From Phycisphaerales bacterium UBA2218 (GTDB lineage: Bacteria > Planctomycetota > Phycisphaerae > Sedimentisphaerales > Anaerobacaceae): a stretch of DNA of 55,001 nucleotides. The notes beneath the pieces were generated by a model that ran no database searches, was not told the DNA's origin, and saw nothing but the letters and a program-made list of their open reading frames with translations. A program made the position numbers and the translations under genes. The stretch is from positions 284 through 55,284 of the forward strand of contig DCUI01000295.1 of NCBI GenBank assembly GCA_002327785.1, read 5' to 3'. Positions 41,036-49,936 of the stretch are shown piece by piece. The number at the start of each line of letters is the position of its first letter. Positions within the stretch are counted from its first letter, which is position 1.

Positions 41036-44000
41036 GCCATGACCTGGAGACATACCTTCGCGATCCCGTGCACGAGGCCGACGGCGACTACACGAGTCTG
41101 CTTCGCCAGGCGATGGACGAGGTACTCAAGCTCTCGACGGCGGCGGTCGAGCCTCTGGAATCCGAGATCGAGGCGGAACACCGGAGGGCCAGGAGTGAGG
41201 TACAAGAGCGATTCGACCGGGACAAGGAGAAAATCGAGCGGGAACTGCGGCTTCACAGCCAGGCGATCCGACAGGAATACGAGACTCTGGTCAAAGAGGC
41301 CGAGGCTGAGTACGAAGGCCGGCTCAGCGCCTTGAAGGTCGAGACCCAGCAGAAACGCAAGAGGGTCATGCAGACCGCCGCAGACCTGGAGAGCAAGGCG
41401 GAAAAGGAAAAGCAGGATCAATTGCTCGTGGCCGAGTTCGTGGCCGAGGGGGCTGCGACCAGAAGACAACAGAGGAGTTTCGAAGCCAAGACGATTGCCG
41501 AAGAAACCCGCCGCCGGCTCGACGACCTGGACGCACAGGTAAGCCTCCTGGTCCGACAGTATCGTTGTCGCGATCTGACCCCGATTGAGAAGTCCGCAGC
41601 GAGCACCGTCGGCGACCAGAGCCCGGCCGAGCTTCTGCACTCGCAGCGGACCCTGGCCGAACAGCACCTGGACAAGCTCCGCGGGCTGCGTGTGGCTCAA
41701 CTATTCGTGGGGGGGCGCCCCGTGCTGTTGGCCGGCGGACTCCTGGGGGCCGCCGCGACGCTGCTGGGGATTCTCCACCTTTGCGAAATCCCCATGACGG
41801 CGACTGCTCCAGCGGTTCTGGGGCTCGTCGCCGTTCTGATTGTCGTGGGCGGTCGCATTCTGTGGCGGAGGAGCCAATCTCAGGTCCAACGCCTCTATGG
41901 CGAGTTCCAAGCAGCCCTGATGAGCGCCCGCATGGCCTTCGGCCGGCTCTCCGCACAAGCATTGGACGAGATCGAGCAGGAATGGCAGACATCCGTCGAG
42001 CAGAAGCAGGCCGAGCTCAAGAAAATACACACGACCTTCGAAACCACGAAAGCCAACATTGCCAAGCAGCGAGCCACTTCTCTGCGCCAAGTGGAGGATC
42101 AGCGACAGGAGCTTGTGAACGACCTGAAGGCCAACCGGGATCGGGTAGTCCAGGAGGCACAGCAGAAACTCCAGCAGCAGCAAGCCCAATTCGAAAGCCG
42201 GCATGCCGAGACCATGGTCGAGATCCAAAGACGCTACAACGAGGAAACAGCCGCCTGCGAGCGCAAGTATCAGGCCGCCCGCAAGTCCCTGGAGGACCGG
42301 TGGGACCAGGGGCTGGCTCGCATCGATGCCCTGCTCCAGAAGATAGCCCGTCTGGACGGGAGAGCCGCGGGGGATTGGACTGATCTGCTCGGCGAATCCT
42401 GGGCTCCCTCTCGGACGCCGCCCTCCGGTGCCCGATTCGCTGCGGTCAACGTAGACTTCGGGTGCCTCGCCGATTCCGTGGCGGCGAGGGCCGGATCGCG
42501 GCTGGATGCCATGCGGTTCGCGGCGCTGCCGGCCATGCTGGAATTCCCCGATCACTGCTCCCTGCTGCTGGAGTACCCACGGGAAGGACGAGAACAGGCC
42601 ATCGACACGCTGCGGGCGGTCATGATGCGGCTGTTTGCGTCGTTTCCGCCGGGGCAGGCCCACTTCACGATCTTCGATCCCGTCGGGCTGGGCGAGAGTT
42701 TCGCGGGGTTCATGCACGCCGGCGACTACCTCGAAGCGCTCGTCGGAGGCCGGATCTGGACCGAAGCCCCGCAGATCCAGGAACAATTGGAGAACCTCAC
42801 CCAGCACATGGAGAACGTCATCCAGAAGTACCTCCGCAACGAGTTCGAGACCATCGAAGAATACAACCGCCAGGCGGGCGAGTTGGCCGAGCCCTACCGC
42901 TTCTTAGTGATTGCCGATTTCCCCAGGAACTTCACCGAGGAGACCGCCCGGCGTCTGAGCAGCATCATCCACAGCGGTCCTCGTTGCGGCGTCCACACGC
43001 TCATCGCGTACGACACGCGGGCCGAGCTGCCCAGCGGCGTGGACATGCGGGACATCTACGCCGCCAGCGTCCACCTCGCATACGAGGACGGCAAGTTCGT
43101 CTGGCGGGACGAGATCCTCAAACAGTTCCCCCTGGTCCTCGACAAACCCCCGGGCGAGGAGGCGTTGACCGAGGCCATGCACGTCATCGGCAAGGCGGGC
43201 GCCGCTTCCGCCCGGGTTGAAGTCCCTTTCACGGCCATTGCCCCGGACGCGGATCAGATGTGGTCGCTGGACAGCCGGTCGGAGCTACGGGTCCCGCTCG
43301 GCCGCACCGGTGCGACGCGATTACAGCACATGCTCCTCGGACGTGGGGTCGCTCAGCACATGCTCATCGCCGGCAAGACCGGCTCCGGCAAATCGACCCT
43401 CCTGCACGTGATGGTCACGAATCTGGCCCTGTGGTATGCGCCCGACCAGGTGGAGCTTTACCTGATCGACTTCAAACAGGGCGTCGAGTTCAAGACCTAC
43501 GCGACGCATCATCTGCCGCACGCCCGGGCGATCGCGATCGAGAGCGACCGCGAGTTCGGCCTGAGCATCCTGCGGAGACTGGACGCCGAGATGACCCATC
43601 GCGGCGACTTGTTCCGACAGACCGGAGTGCAGGACCTGGCCGCCTATCGGCAATCGACCGGCAAGCCGATGCCTCGCACGGTGCTCATCGTGGACGAGTT
43701 TCAGGTCTTCTTCGCCGAGGACGACAAACTCGCCCAGGATGCGGCGGTCCTGCTCGAACAGCTCGTGCGCCAGGGCCGTGCGTTCGGCATCCACGTGGTG
43801 CTCGGGTCCCAAACGCTGGGTGGAGTCTTCGGCCTGGCTCGCAGCACGATCGGGCAGATGGCCATACGGATCGCACTGCAGTGCTCGGACGCGGATTCGC
43901 AACTCATCCTCGACGACGACAACATGGCGGCCCGCCTGCTCGGCCGCCCCGGCGAAGCAATCTACAATGACGCCGGCGGCCGCATCACAGGGAACAGCCC

Positions 44001-45057
44001 GTTCCAGACGGCCTGGCTGCCTGACTCGACGCGCGACACGTACCTTGCGCATGTCTCGTCGCGCGTATCTCGTATCTCGCCGGAAGATCGCAGCCGAGAC
44101 ACGAGATACAAAATACGAGACACGATTGTCTTCGAGGGCAACGCCCCCGCCGATATCAGGGAGAACCGCCAATTGGCGGCGTGCCTCGAACAGCCGGCGC
44201 CGCACGACACGCCGCGAATCTGGCTCGGAGCGCCGGTGACGATCAAAGAGCCGACCGCCGTGACGATCCGCCGCCAGAGCGGCGCCAACCTGCTCCTGGT
44301 CGGGCAGCGGGACGACCTCGCAAGGAACCTGATGAGCGCAGCCATCGTGAGCCTGGCGGCACAACTGCAAGCCGGAGGCCGGAAGCTGGAGGCCCCAGGG
44401 ACAACCCTACAGCCTACAGCCTCCCGCTCACAGCCTCCCGCCGCCCGCTTCGTCATCCTCGACGGCAGCCCGCCCGATGCGCCGGGAACCGGTGCGTTCG
44501 AGCGGGTCGCGGCTGTCATACCGCACGAGTGCCGCAATGTCGGATGGCATGACGTCGCCGATGTGATTGCCGAGCTGGCGCAGGAGGTCGACAGACGCAT
44601 GACGGAGAACCAACACAATGCGTCCTCGATCTTTCTGCTGATCTTCGGCCTGCAACGGTATCGTATGCTTCGCCGCAATGAGGACGCCTTCGGCTTCTCG
44701 CACGACGAGGAGACGAAGCCACACCCGGATATCCAGTTCGCCGACTTGCTGCGCGAGGGCCCCACGGTCGGCATCCACACCCTCGCCTGGGCCAACACGC
44801 TGAGCACACTCGAGCGGACCCTGGACCGCCAGACGATCCACGAGTTCGACCATCGCGTTCTATTCCAGATGAGCGCCGCGGATTCGAGCAACCTGATCGA
44901 CTCGCCCATCGCCAATCAACTCGGCCTGCACCGCGTCCTGCTCCACAGCGAGGAACAGGGTGGCATCGAGCGGTTCCGCCCCTACGCCGCGATGCGCGAC
45001 GACTGGCTGGCCGAAGTCGGCAGCAAGCTTTCGCAGGGAAATGATCGGACGCCATGA
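41032..45057 (+). CDS. FtsK/SpoIIIE (EssC-like) membrane ATPase
   Basis: A 1,341-residue motor protein. Residues 40-220 are a long coiled coil; two membrane helices lie near 231-250 and 260-277; a second coiled coil spans 295-445. A degenerate ATPase-like module (about 465-740) precedes the active FtsK domain with Walker A GKTGSGKST (781-789) and Walker B VLIVDEF (884-890). A third module (about 1065-1341) has GQRDDLA where a Walker A would be, so it is probably inactive. The serial ATPase layout resembles EssC/EccC of type VII secretion more than chromosomal FtsK. Two linkers in the C-terminal third are encoded by palindromic repeats. The start ATG overlaps the upstream stop. Confidence 0.82.
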   Translation: MSHDLETYLRDPVHEADGDYTSLLRQAMDEVLKLSTAAVEPLESEIEAEHRRARSEVQERFDRDKEKIERELRLHSQAIRQEYETLVKEAEAEYEGRLSALKVETQQKRKRVMQTAADLESKAEKEKQDQLLVAEFVAEGAATRRQQRSFEAKTIAEETRRRLDDLDAQVSLLVRQYRCRDLTPIEKSAASTVGDQSPAELLHSQRTLAEQHLDKLRGLRVAQLFVGGRPVLLAGGLLGAAATLLGILHLCEIPMTATAPAVLGLVAVLIVVGGRILWRRSQSQVQRLYGEFQAALMSARMAFGRLSAQALDEIEQEWQTSVEQKQAELKKIHTTFETTKANIAKQRATSLRQVEDQRQELVNDLKANRDRVVQEAQQKLQQQQAQFESRHAETMVEIQRRYNEETAACERKYQAARKSLEDRWDQGLARIDALLQKIARLDGRAAGDWTDLLGESWAPSRTPPSGARFAAVNVDFGCLADSVAARAGSRLDAMRFAALPAMLEFPDHCSLLLEYPREGREQAIDTLRAVMMRLFASFPPGQAHFTIFDPVGLGESFAGFMHAGDYLEALVGGRIWTEAPQIQEQLENLTQHMENVIQKYLRNEFETIEEYNRQAGELAEPYRFLVIADFPRNFTEETARRLSSIIHSGPRCGVHTLIAYDTRAELPSGVDMRDIYAASVHLAYEDGKFVWRDEILKQFPLVLDKPPGEEALTEAMHVIGKAGAASARVEVPFTAIAPDADQMWSLDSRSELRVPLGRTGATRLQHMLLGRGVAQHMLIAGKTGSGKSTLLHVMVTNLALWYAPDQVELYLIDFKQGVEFKTYATHHLPHARAIAIESDREFGLSILRRLDAEMTHRGDLFRQTGVQDLAAYRQSTGKPMPRTVLIVDEFQVFFAEDDKLAQDAAVLLEQLVRQGRAFGIHVVLGSQTLGGVFGLARSTIGQMAIRIALQCSDADSQLILDDDNMAARLLGRPGEAIYNDAGGRITGNSPFQTAWLPDSTRDTYLAHVSSRVSRISPEDRSRDTRYKIRDTIVFEGNAPADIRENRQLAACLEQPAPHDTPRIWLGAPVTIKEPTAVTIRRQSGANLLLVGQRDDLARNLMSAAIVSLAAQLQAGGRKLEAPGTTLQPTASRSQPPAARFVILDGSPPDAPGTGAFERVAAVIPHECRNVGWHDVADVIAELAQEVDRRMTENQHNASSIFLLIFGLQRYRMLRRNEDAFGFSHDEETKPHPDIQFADLLREGPTVGIHTLAWANTLSTLERTLDRQTIHEFDHRVLFQMSAADSSNLIDSPIANQLGLHRVLLHSEEQGGIERFRPYAAMRDDWLAEVGSKLSQGNDRTP
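44052..44122. repeat. Long in-frame inverted repeat in the FtsK-like gene
   Basis: Two 28-base arms (44052-44079 and 44095-44122) made of GTCTCGT/GTATCTCG units pair at 22 of 28 positions around a 15-base loop. Translated in frame (about residues 1007-1031), it gives a Ser/Arg/Asp-rich linker between the active and the third ATPase modules. Confidence 0.7.
44370..44440. repeat. Second in-frame repeat (GCCTCC/GGAGGC units) in the FtsK-like gene
   Basis: Left side GCCGGAGGCCGGAAGCTGGAGG; right side CCTACAGCCTACAGCCTCCC then CACAGCCTCC, largely complementary. Translated as a Gln/Pro/Ser/Ala-rich stretch (about residues 1113-1137) between a helix and the strand ARFVILDGS. Confidence 0.5.
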
Positions 45058-45068
45058 CAAACACGATT

Positions 45069-46319
45069 CTACATGCCAAGAATCCCGATGGGTGGAATCG
45101 TTTTCCAGCGGCCTCGCGTGAAATCGGGGAAATCCATCGGACTGCTTCGCTGGGCTACAGACTTCTCGCTCAGCTCCGTGATGCAGCTCCAGGCGGCGGC
45201 ATCGTAAACGTCGATATCCGGAGCGGCGCCGCTTCGTAGTGCCCGGATCAGGCGATGGATCGTCAGCCAGTCTGCGCCGCCGTGCCCGCCGTGAGACAGG
45301 GCCTTCTCGCCCCAGACCTTCCAGAGAGGATGCTCGTGCTGCCTGTAGTATTCATCCATCGGCTCCCAGGTATCGTTCTTGGGGCTGCGGCCCTCGATGT
45401 AGATCTGGTCGAGCGTGGCCGAGTAGATGCCCTTGGTGCCCTGGACGCGATAGATGAGGTCGTAGGGCCGAGGCAGCTTCGTGTCGTAATACAGCGTGAT
45501 CGTCTGCCCGTTCACGGTGCGGATCAAGCTGGTGTTGATGTCCGCGCCGGGATTGCCCCGCGTACCGTCGGCGCTCATGGAGACGAGGTAATCGAAGCGG
45601 TTGCCGCGGTTGATGTCCATCCACTGGGCGACCGGGCCGATCGCGTGCGTGGGGTAGCTATTTGCGGTCTGGACGAGCGGGTCAGCCAGGCGCGGCACCC
45701 CCAGGCGGGCCGGCAGGTAGTGCTGATATCCCGCTTCGCAGTGGCGAAGCTCGCCAAACAAGCCCTTTCGCAGCATGTGGTGGATGAGCATCACGTTGCG
45801 GAAGTAGCAGCAATTCTCCAGAATCACACAGTGCTTGTGCGTCTTCTCCGCCGTATCGACCAATTGCCAGCATCCCTCGATGGTCTCTGCTGCCGGGACC
45901 TCTGTCGCCGTGTGCTTGCCGGCGTTCATGGCCGCCACGCAGATCGGCACGTGCCACTTCCACGGCCTCACGGCGTTGATGACCAGGTCCAGCTCTTCGG
46001 TCTCGCACAGACGCTTGAAGTCCGTCTCGCCTCGGGCGTAGCCACGGGGCGTCGGTTGGCCGGCGGCGGTCACCAGGTTCTGCGCCTTGACGACACGGTC
46101 CTCGATGATGTCACAAACCGCGCGGACCTGGACCCCTTCCAGATCGAGCAGGATGTTCAACAGCACGGTCCCCCGCCCGCCGATGCCCACGAGCCCGATG
46201 CGGACGGTTTCCATCGCCGGCGTATCGGCAACAGCGGCAAGAGACGCCCTGCCGACGGCCCACGCGGCCGCCCCTGCCGCCCCGATCTTCAGAAAATCCC
46301 TGCGATCCCATGGTTCCAT
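45069..46319 (-). CDS. Exported GH109-like Gfo/Idh/MocA-family glycosidase
   Basis: A 416-residue protein with a twin-arginine leader (RRDFLKIGAAGAA) and a Rossmann NAD-binding motif (IGLVGIGGRGT). It lacks the EKP motif of dehydrogenases and has TEVPAAETIEGCW instead. It also has LENCCYFRN and NSYPTHAIGPVAQWMDINRG, the hallmarks of GH109 alpha-N-acetylgalactosaminidases, which use bound NAD+ in an oxidation-elimination glycosidase mechanism. Start: ATG at 46319 with AAGGAG 8 bases upstream. It lies 22 bases after the DegT-like gene on the same strand. Exact sugar specificity cannot be read. Confidence 0.82.
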   Translation of the reverse strand: MEPWDRRDFLKIGAAGAAAWAVGRASLAAVADTPAMETVRIGLVGIGGRGTVLLNILLDLEGVQVRAVCDIIEDRVVKAQNLVTAAGQPTPRGYARGETDFKRLCETEELDLVINAVRPWKWHVPICVAAMNAGKHTATEVPAAETIEGCWQLVDTAEKTHKHCVILENCCYFRNVMLIHHMLRKGLFGELRHCEAGYQHYLPARLGVPRLADPLVQTANSYPTHAIGPVAQWMDINRGNRFDYLVSMSADGTRGNPGADINTSLIRTVNGQTITLYYDTKLPRPYDLIYRVQGTKGIYSATLDQIYIEGRSPKNDTWEPMDEYYRQHEHPLWKVWGEKALSHGGHGGADWLTIHRLIRALRSGAAPDIDVYDAAAWSCITELSEKSVAQRSSPMDFPDFTRGRWKTIPPIGILGM

Positions 46320-46341
46320 GATCCGTGCTCCTTGGACACAG

Positions 46342-47706
46342 TTATGAAATGGAGCCGTGGACTTCGCGAATCGCATCGACGAGGTAGTCGTTGATCCGCT
46401 GCGTGTACTTGGCTCCGATGCGGACCTGGACGAATCGGTCGAAGATGCCGAGCGTCTGGCGGCAGCAATCCGGACCGTACTGGATCTTCTTGCCTTCCAG
46501 GCTGTTGAAGGACGGCCAGTTGGCGTGGCGAGTCCGCTTGTTCATCACGGACTCTTCAACAGGCAGCAGGACCGAGCCGGTGAGCGTGGAGGCCGGGACC
46601 TTGCGCTTTCTCAATTCCTGGATGCAGCGGTCGCGGGCCGCCTTGTCCTTCATCTCCCAGCCGACGCAGTAGCCGATATCACCTCGTGGATCGGGACGAT
46701 GCCGCAGGCGAATGCCGGGCAGATCTTTGATGCCGTCGTACACCGCCTCGGCATTGCGCCGCATCTGGGCGACCATAGAGTCGAGTTTGGACAACTGAGC
46801 CCCCAGGACCGCGCCGGTGAACTCGTTCATTCTGAAGTTTTCTCCCGCGAAGGTCTCGACCCGGCTGGCCCCGGTGCGCTCGGTGAATACGCCGCGCATC
46901 GAGCCCATGTCGTGGAAACGGACCGCACGCTCGTAGATCGTCGGGTCGCTCGTCACCACCGCGCCGCCTTCGCCCGAGGTGATTATCTTGTTGATCTGGA
47001 AACTGTAGATGCCCACGTCGCCGAGAGAGCCCAGTTTCTTCCCGTGATAGGAGCCGCCGACACACTGGGCGGCGTCCTCCAGGACCGCGACGCCGTGCCT
47101 GCGAGCGATTTCGAGGATGGGGTCCACGTCGCAGGGCCCGCCGAGCAAATGAACGGCGATCACCGCCTTCGTGCGAGGCGTGATCCTGCGTTCGAAGTCC
47201 TTCGGATCGAGGTTGAATGTGCGATCGATGTCCGCGAAGACCGGCAACGCCCCCGCATGCACCACGCAGGTGTAGTCCGACCACCAGGTGTAGGCCGGGA
47301 CGATCACCTCATCGCCCGGCCCGATGCCGAGGCCCGCGACGGCGCAGTCCAGGGCCGCGGTGCCCGAGGTCACGCCCAGCGAGAACTTCGCACCCATGTG
47401 TTTGGCGAAGCCCTCCTCGAAGCGGAACACCTTGTCCGGCTTGCCCGGCCCCCAATAGCGGAAGGGCGACCCGGATTCCAGAACCTCCAGCAAGGCCTTT
47501 TCCTCCTGTTTGTCGAAGAACTGGGGGCCGACGTATCCCGGGTCGATGTCGGGGATGTTCCCCGATCCGGCCGCCTGCCCGGCCGGGAGCGGTCGGGCCC
47601 GCAGACCGATTCCCGCGGCAGAGGCCGCCAGACAGCCGGCGGCCAGAAGGTCTCTGCGACGGATACATCGAGAACCAACATTCGAACGGACCTCATATGC
47701 AGCCAT
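46342..47706 (-). CDS. DegT/DnrJ/EryC1 aminotransferase-fold protein with export leader
   Basis: A 454-residue PLP-dependent sugar aminotransferase-like protein. The PLP Lys lies in FQINKIITSGEGG, with LEDAAQCVGG upstream (the Asp that contacts the PLP pyridine) and the family signature ending MNEFTGAVLGAQL. Unusually, the first 45 residues form a twin-arginine-type leader (RRRDLLAAGCLAASAAGIGL), so it seems to be exported with its cofactor. Family members are normally cytoplasmic and make amino sugars. It lies between a HEAT gene and a GH109-like gene on the same strand. Confidence 0.82.
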   Translation of the reverse strand: MAAYEVRSNVGSRCIRRRDLLAAGCLAASAAGIGLRARPLPAGQAAGSGNIPDIDPGYVGPQFFDKQEEKALLEVLESGSPFRYWGPGKPDKVFRFEEGFAKHMGAKFSLGVTSGTAALDCAVAGLGIGPGDEVIVPAYTWWSDYTCVVHAGALPVFADIDRTFNLDPKDFERRITPRTKAVIAVHLLGGPCDVDPILEIARRHGVAVLEDAAQCVGGSYHGKKLGSLGDVGIYSFQINKIITSGEGGAVVTSDPTIYERAVRFHDMGSMRGVFTERTGASRVETFAGENFRMNEFTGAVLGAQLSKLDSMVAQMRRNAEAVYDGIKDLPGIRLRHRPDPRGDIGYCVGWEMKDKAARDRCIQELRKRKVPASTLTGSVLLPVEESVMNKRTRHANWPSFNSLEGKKIQYGPDCCRQTLGIFDRFVQVRIGAKYTQRINDYLVDAIREVHGSIS

Positions 47707-47768
47707 TTTGAACCTCCTTCGCAGGGGTGTGAAGCATCAAGCGTGCCTCATGAAGTATCAGAGCAGCA

Positions 47769-47836
47769 GTAGGGTGCGCATCACACACCGCTCAACCCTC
47801 GGATGCACGAAAGCCGGCGCGTAGCACGCACCCTAC
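47769..47836. repeat. Inverted repeat GTAGGGTGCG/CGCACCCTAC
   Basis: Perfect 10-bp arms at 47769-47778 and 47827-47836. The right arm and its flank (GCACGCACCCTACGAAGACCTCGCTT) match the flank of the 54639 repeat (GCACGCACCCTATGGAGGACCTTGCTT allowing gaps). It lies between the HEAT and DegT genes. Confidence 0.6.
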
Positions 47837-47879
47837 GAAGACCTCGCTTCAAACTTCACACATCAAACTCCCATCGAGC

Positions 47880-49853
47880 CTACAGGCTTTTGAGCATCTC
47901 CTCGGCTTTCTTCTTCGTCGCGGCGTTCTTGGTCTTCTCGGCGACCGTTTCAAGCACTTTCTGGCGTTGCTCCCTGGCGACCCCCTGGATGTTCCTGCCC
48001 ACAAGGTTGAGCATGGCCGAGCAGGCCTCCTCGGCGACGGCCGGGTCTTCCGCCAGCGTCGTCAGCAGCTTGAAGGCGCCGGCCACAGGCACGCCGCCGA
48101 CAACGGAGATCGCCAGCCGCTTCTCCTCAGGCCGCTGGATCAGCCCGAGCAGATTGTTGACTTGGGCCACCTTCTCGTCGCCGCCGAGGGCCTGGGTCCC
48201 TCGGATGTACTGCAGGTAACCTCGCAGTCCGAGCAGTTGGTGAGACGTCTTCTTGCCGGACTTGGCCAACGCCAGAAGGGCTTCGGCCGCCGCAACGTCC
48301 TCAGGTCGATTGTTGGGCCATGTCGACAAGGTGCGCACCGCTTCATCCTGGACGGCCTCATCCCGGTCCGCGGTCGCGGCCTTCACGGCCGCCAGGGCAT
48401 CAGGACTCCCGACGATCGCCAGTGCGCGCAGGCCAACCAAGCGAAGCGTCGCGTCATCGCTTTGCATGAGAGGCAGCAGGTACTGAACAGATGCCGGTCC
48501 CGAGCGACCGCCAACTGCCCAGAGCGATTTCTCGATATCGCCTCGTTCCTTCGGGTCGCGGTTCTTCTGCGCGAGCGCTACGAGAACAGGCACCTGCTCG
48601 ATCCGGCCCAGCACGCCCAGCGCCTGCACCGCGGCGCCTCGAACACCGGCATCGGCATCCTCGACACTCGGCAGGATTGCCGGCAGGGCCCCCTCGATCC
48701 GACGCGATCCCGCAAGTTCGATGAGGACCTGTCGCGTCCTGCCGGTCGCTTGCGGCAGGCGGGCAAGCAGGGCGGCATCCACCTCGTCGCCGGGGAGCTT
48801 CGTCAGCGTCGTTTTCGCGGCCTGCGCCAGTTCTACATCGCTCTGTGCCGCGGCGTCCAGCAACGCGGGCACGCAGGACACATCGCCAATCCGGGTCAAC
48901 ACGCCGATGGCCGTGATCCGCAGATCTTTCTTGTTGCTCTTGGCCGCCTTGACAACCGCAGGCAACACAGCGGCATCGGTGCGATCCGCCAACGCCAACA
49001 GCAGCAGAGGCTGCCGATCCGGACTCAAGTCGTCCATCTCCACCGCCAGGGCCTCGGTCACGTCGCGGCCGGGAAGCTCCCGGGCCGTGCGCAACCCGAT
49101 GCCAAGCCGGCCCTTATCAGCGGAGCGTAGTTGCTCCATCAGGAACGAGACGCCGGCAGACCCACGGGCCAGAATCGCTCCCCGGGTCGCGTCGAGAATC
49201 CTCTGCTTGGGCACATCAGCCACACAGACCGCGTCATACAGCCTTTTGGCTTGGGCATTCTTCCTTTCGGTCAGGTACCTCTGCGCACATCGGACGCAGC
49301 CCTCGGCGACCGCGGGACGAACCGCAGCCGAGGCATCGGCCAGCGATTGCTCCAGGACTCTGGCCGCCTGGTCGCCGCCAATGCAGCCCAGGGCCACAGC
49401 CGCAGCGGATGCCACGCCCGCATCGGCGTCCTTGAGCTTCTCCGCAAGCCCATCGACGGCAGCCGCGTCCCGGCGATAGCCGATCGAGTTGATCACACCG
49501 ATCAGCACTCTGCCCTGCACCTTGCCCATGGCGCCGCGCAGGGCTTCGTCGGCCGCCGGACCGGGAATCGCCTCCAGAGCAGTCCGCGCCCAGGACGTCA
49601 GTTGCTCGTCCGCCAGGAGCGACGCCAACGCCGGGACCGCGTCCTGCGTGCCGTAGATCGCCAGTCGCTTGCACGTGATCGCCTTCTCCGCGGCCGGCGC
49701 GTTCGACTGCAGCACGCCGATCAGCTTGAGTTCTTTGTCCTTGGTGGAATCCTGACTGTCGGCAGCAGCCGCAACATTCTGACCGGCCGCCGTCAAAAGA
49801 GCCACCCCCAAGAACAGAGCAGCACACCATGCGAAATATCGATTCTCAGACAT
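47880..49853 (-). CDS. Exported HEAT-repeat protein (second copy type)
   Basis: A 657-residue exported protein with a signal peptide (about 1-30) followed by roughly 15 HEAT-like helical repeats, for example AVPALASLLADEQLTSWARTAL, DGLAEKLKDADAGVASAAAVALG and LPSVEDADAGVRGAAVQALG. It is probably a periplasmic binding scaffold; no catalytic motif. GAGGA sits 5-8 bases before ATGs at 49856 and 49853. It lies between Gfo/Idh and DegT genes on the same strand, a neighbourhood common in planctomycete sugar-use loci. Not closely related in sequence to the HEAT protein at 817-3093. Confidence 0.82.
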   Translation of the reverse strand: MSENRYFAWCAALFLGVALLTAAGQNVAAAADSQDSTKDKELKLIGVLQSNAPAAEKAITCKRLAIYGTQDAVPALASLLADEQLTSWARTALEAIPGPAADEALRGAMGKVQGRVLIGVINSIGYRRDAAAVDGLAEKLKDADAGVASAAAVALGCIGGDQAARVLEQSLADASAAVRPAVAEGCVRCAQRYLTERKNAQAKRLYDAVCVADVPKQRILDATRGAILARGSAGVSFLMEQLRSADKGRLGIGLRTARELPGRDVTEALAVEMDDLSPDRQPLLLLALADRTDAAVLPAVVKAAKSNKKDLRITAIGVLTRIGDVSCVPALLDAAAQSDVELAQAAKTTLTKLPGDEVDAALLARLPQATGRTRQVLIELAGSRRIEGALPAILPSVEDADAGVRGAAVQALGVLGRIEQVPVLVALAQKNRDPKERGDIEKSLWAVGGRSGPASVQYLLPLMQSDDATLRLVGLRALAIVGSPDALAAVKAATADRDEAVQDEAVRTLSTWPNNRPEDVAAAEALLALAKSGKKTSHQLLGLRGYLQYIRGTQALGGDEKVAQVNNLLGLIQRPEEKRLAISVVGGVPVAGAFKLLTTLAEDPAVAEEACSAMLNLVGRNIQGVAREQRQKVLETVAEKTKNAATKKKAEEMLKSL

Positions 49854-49875
49854 CATAATTATCCTCATAGTAATC

Positions 49876-49916
49876 GTGATCTGTGACTCGGGATCCGCGA
49901 CCCGGGACACGAGTCA
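49876..49916. repeat. Dispersed palindromic repeat, copy 1 (GTGATC...GAGTCA)
   Basis: Starts GTGATCTGTGACTCGG and ends GGGACACGAGTCA; TGACTCG pairs with CGAGTCA. A related copy lies at 53121-53161. It is between the HEAT and Gfo/Idh genes, next to the latter's stop. Confidence 0.6.
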
Positions 49917-49936
49917 TGGGGCACAGGTCGCTGTTC

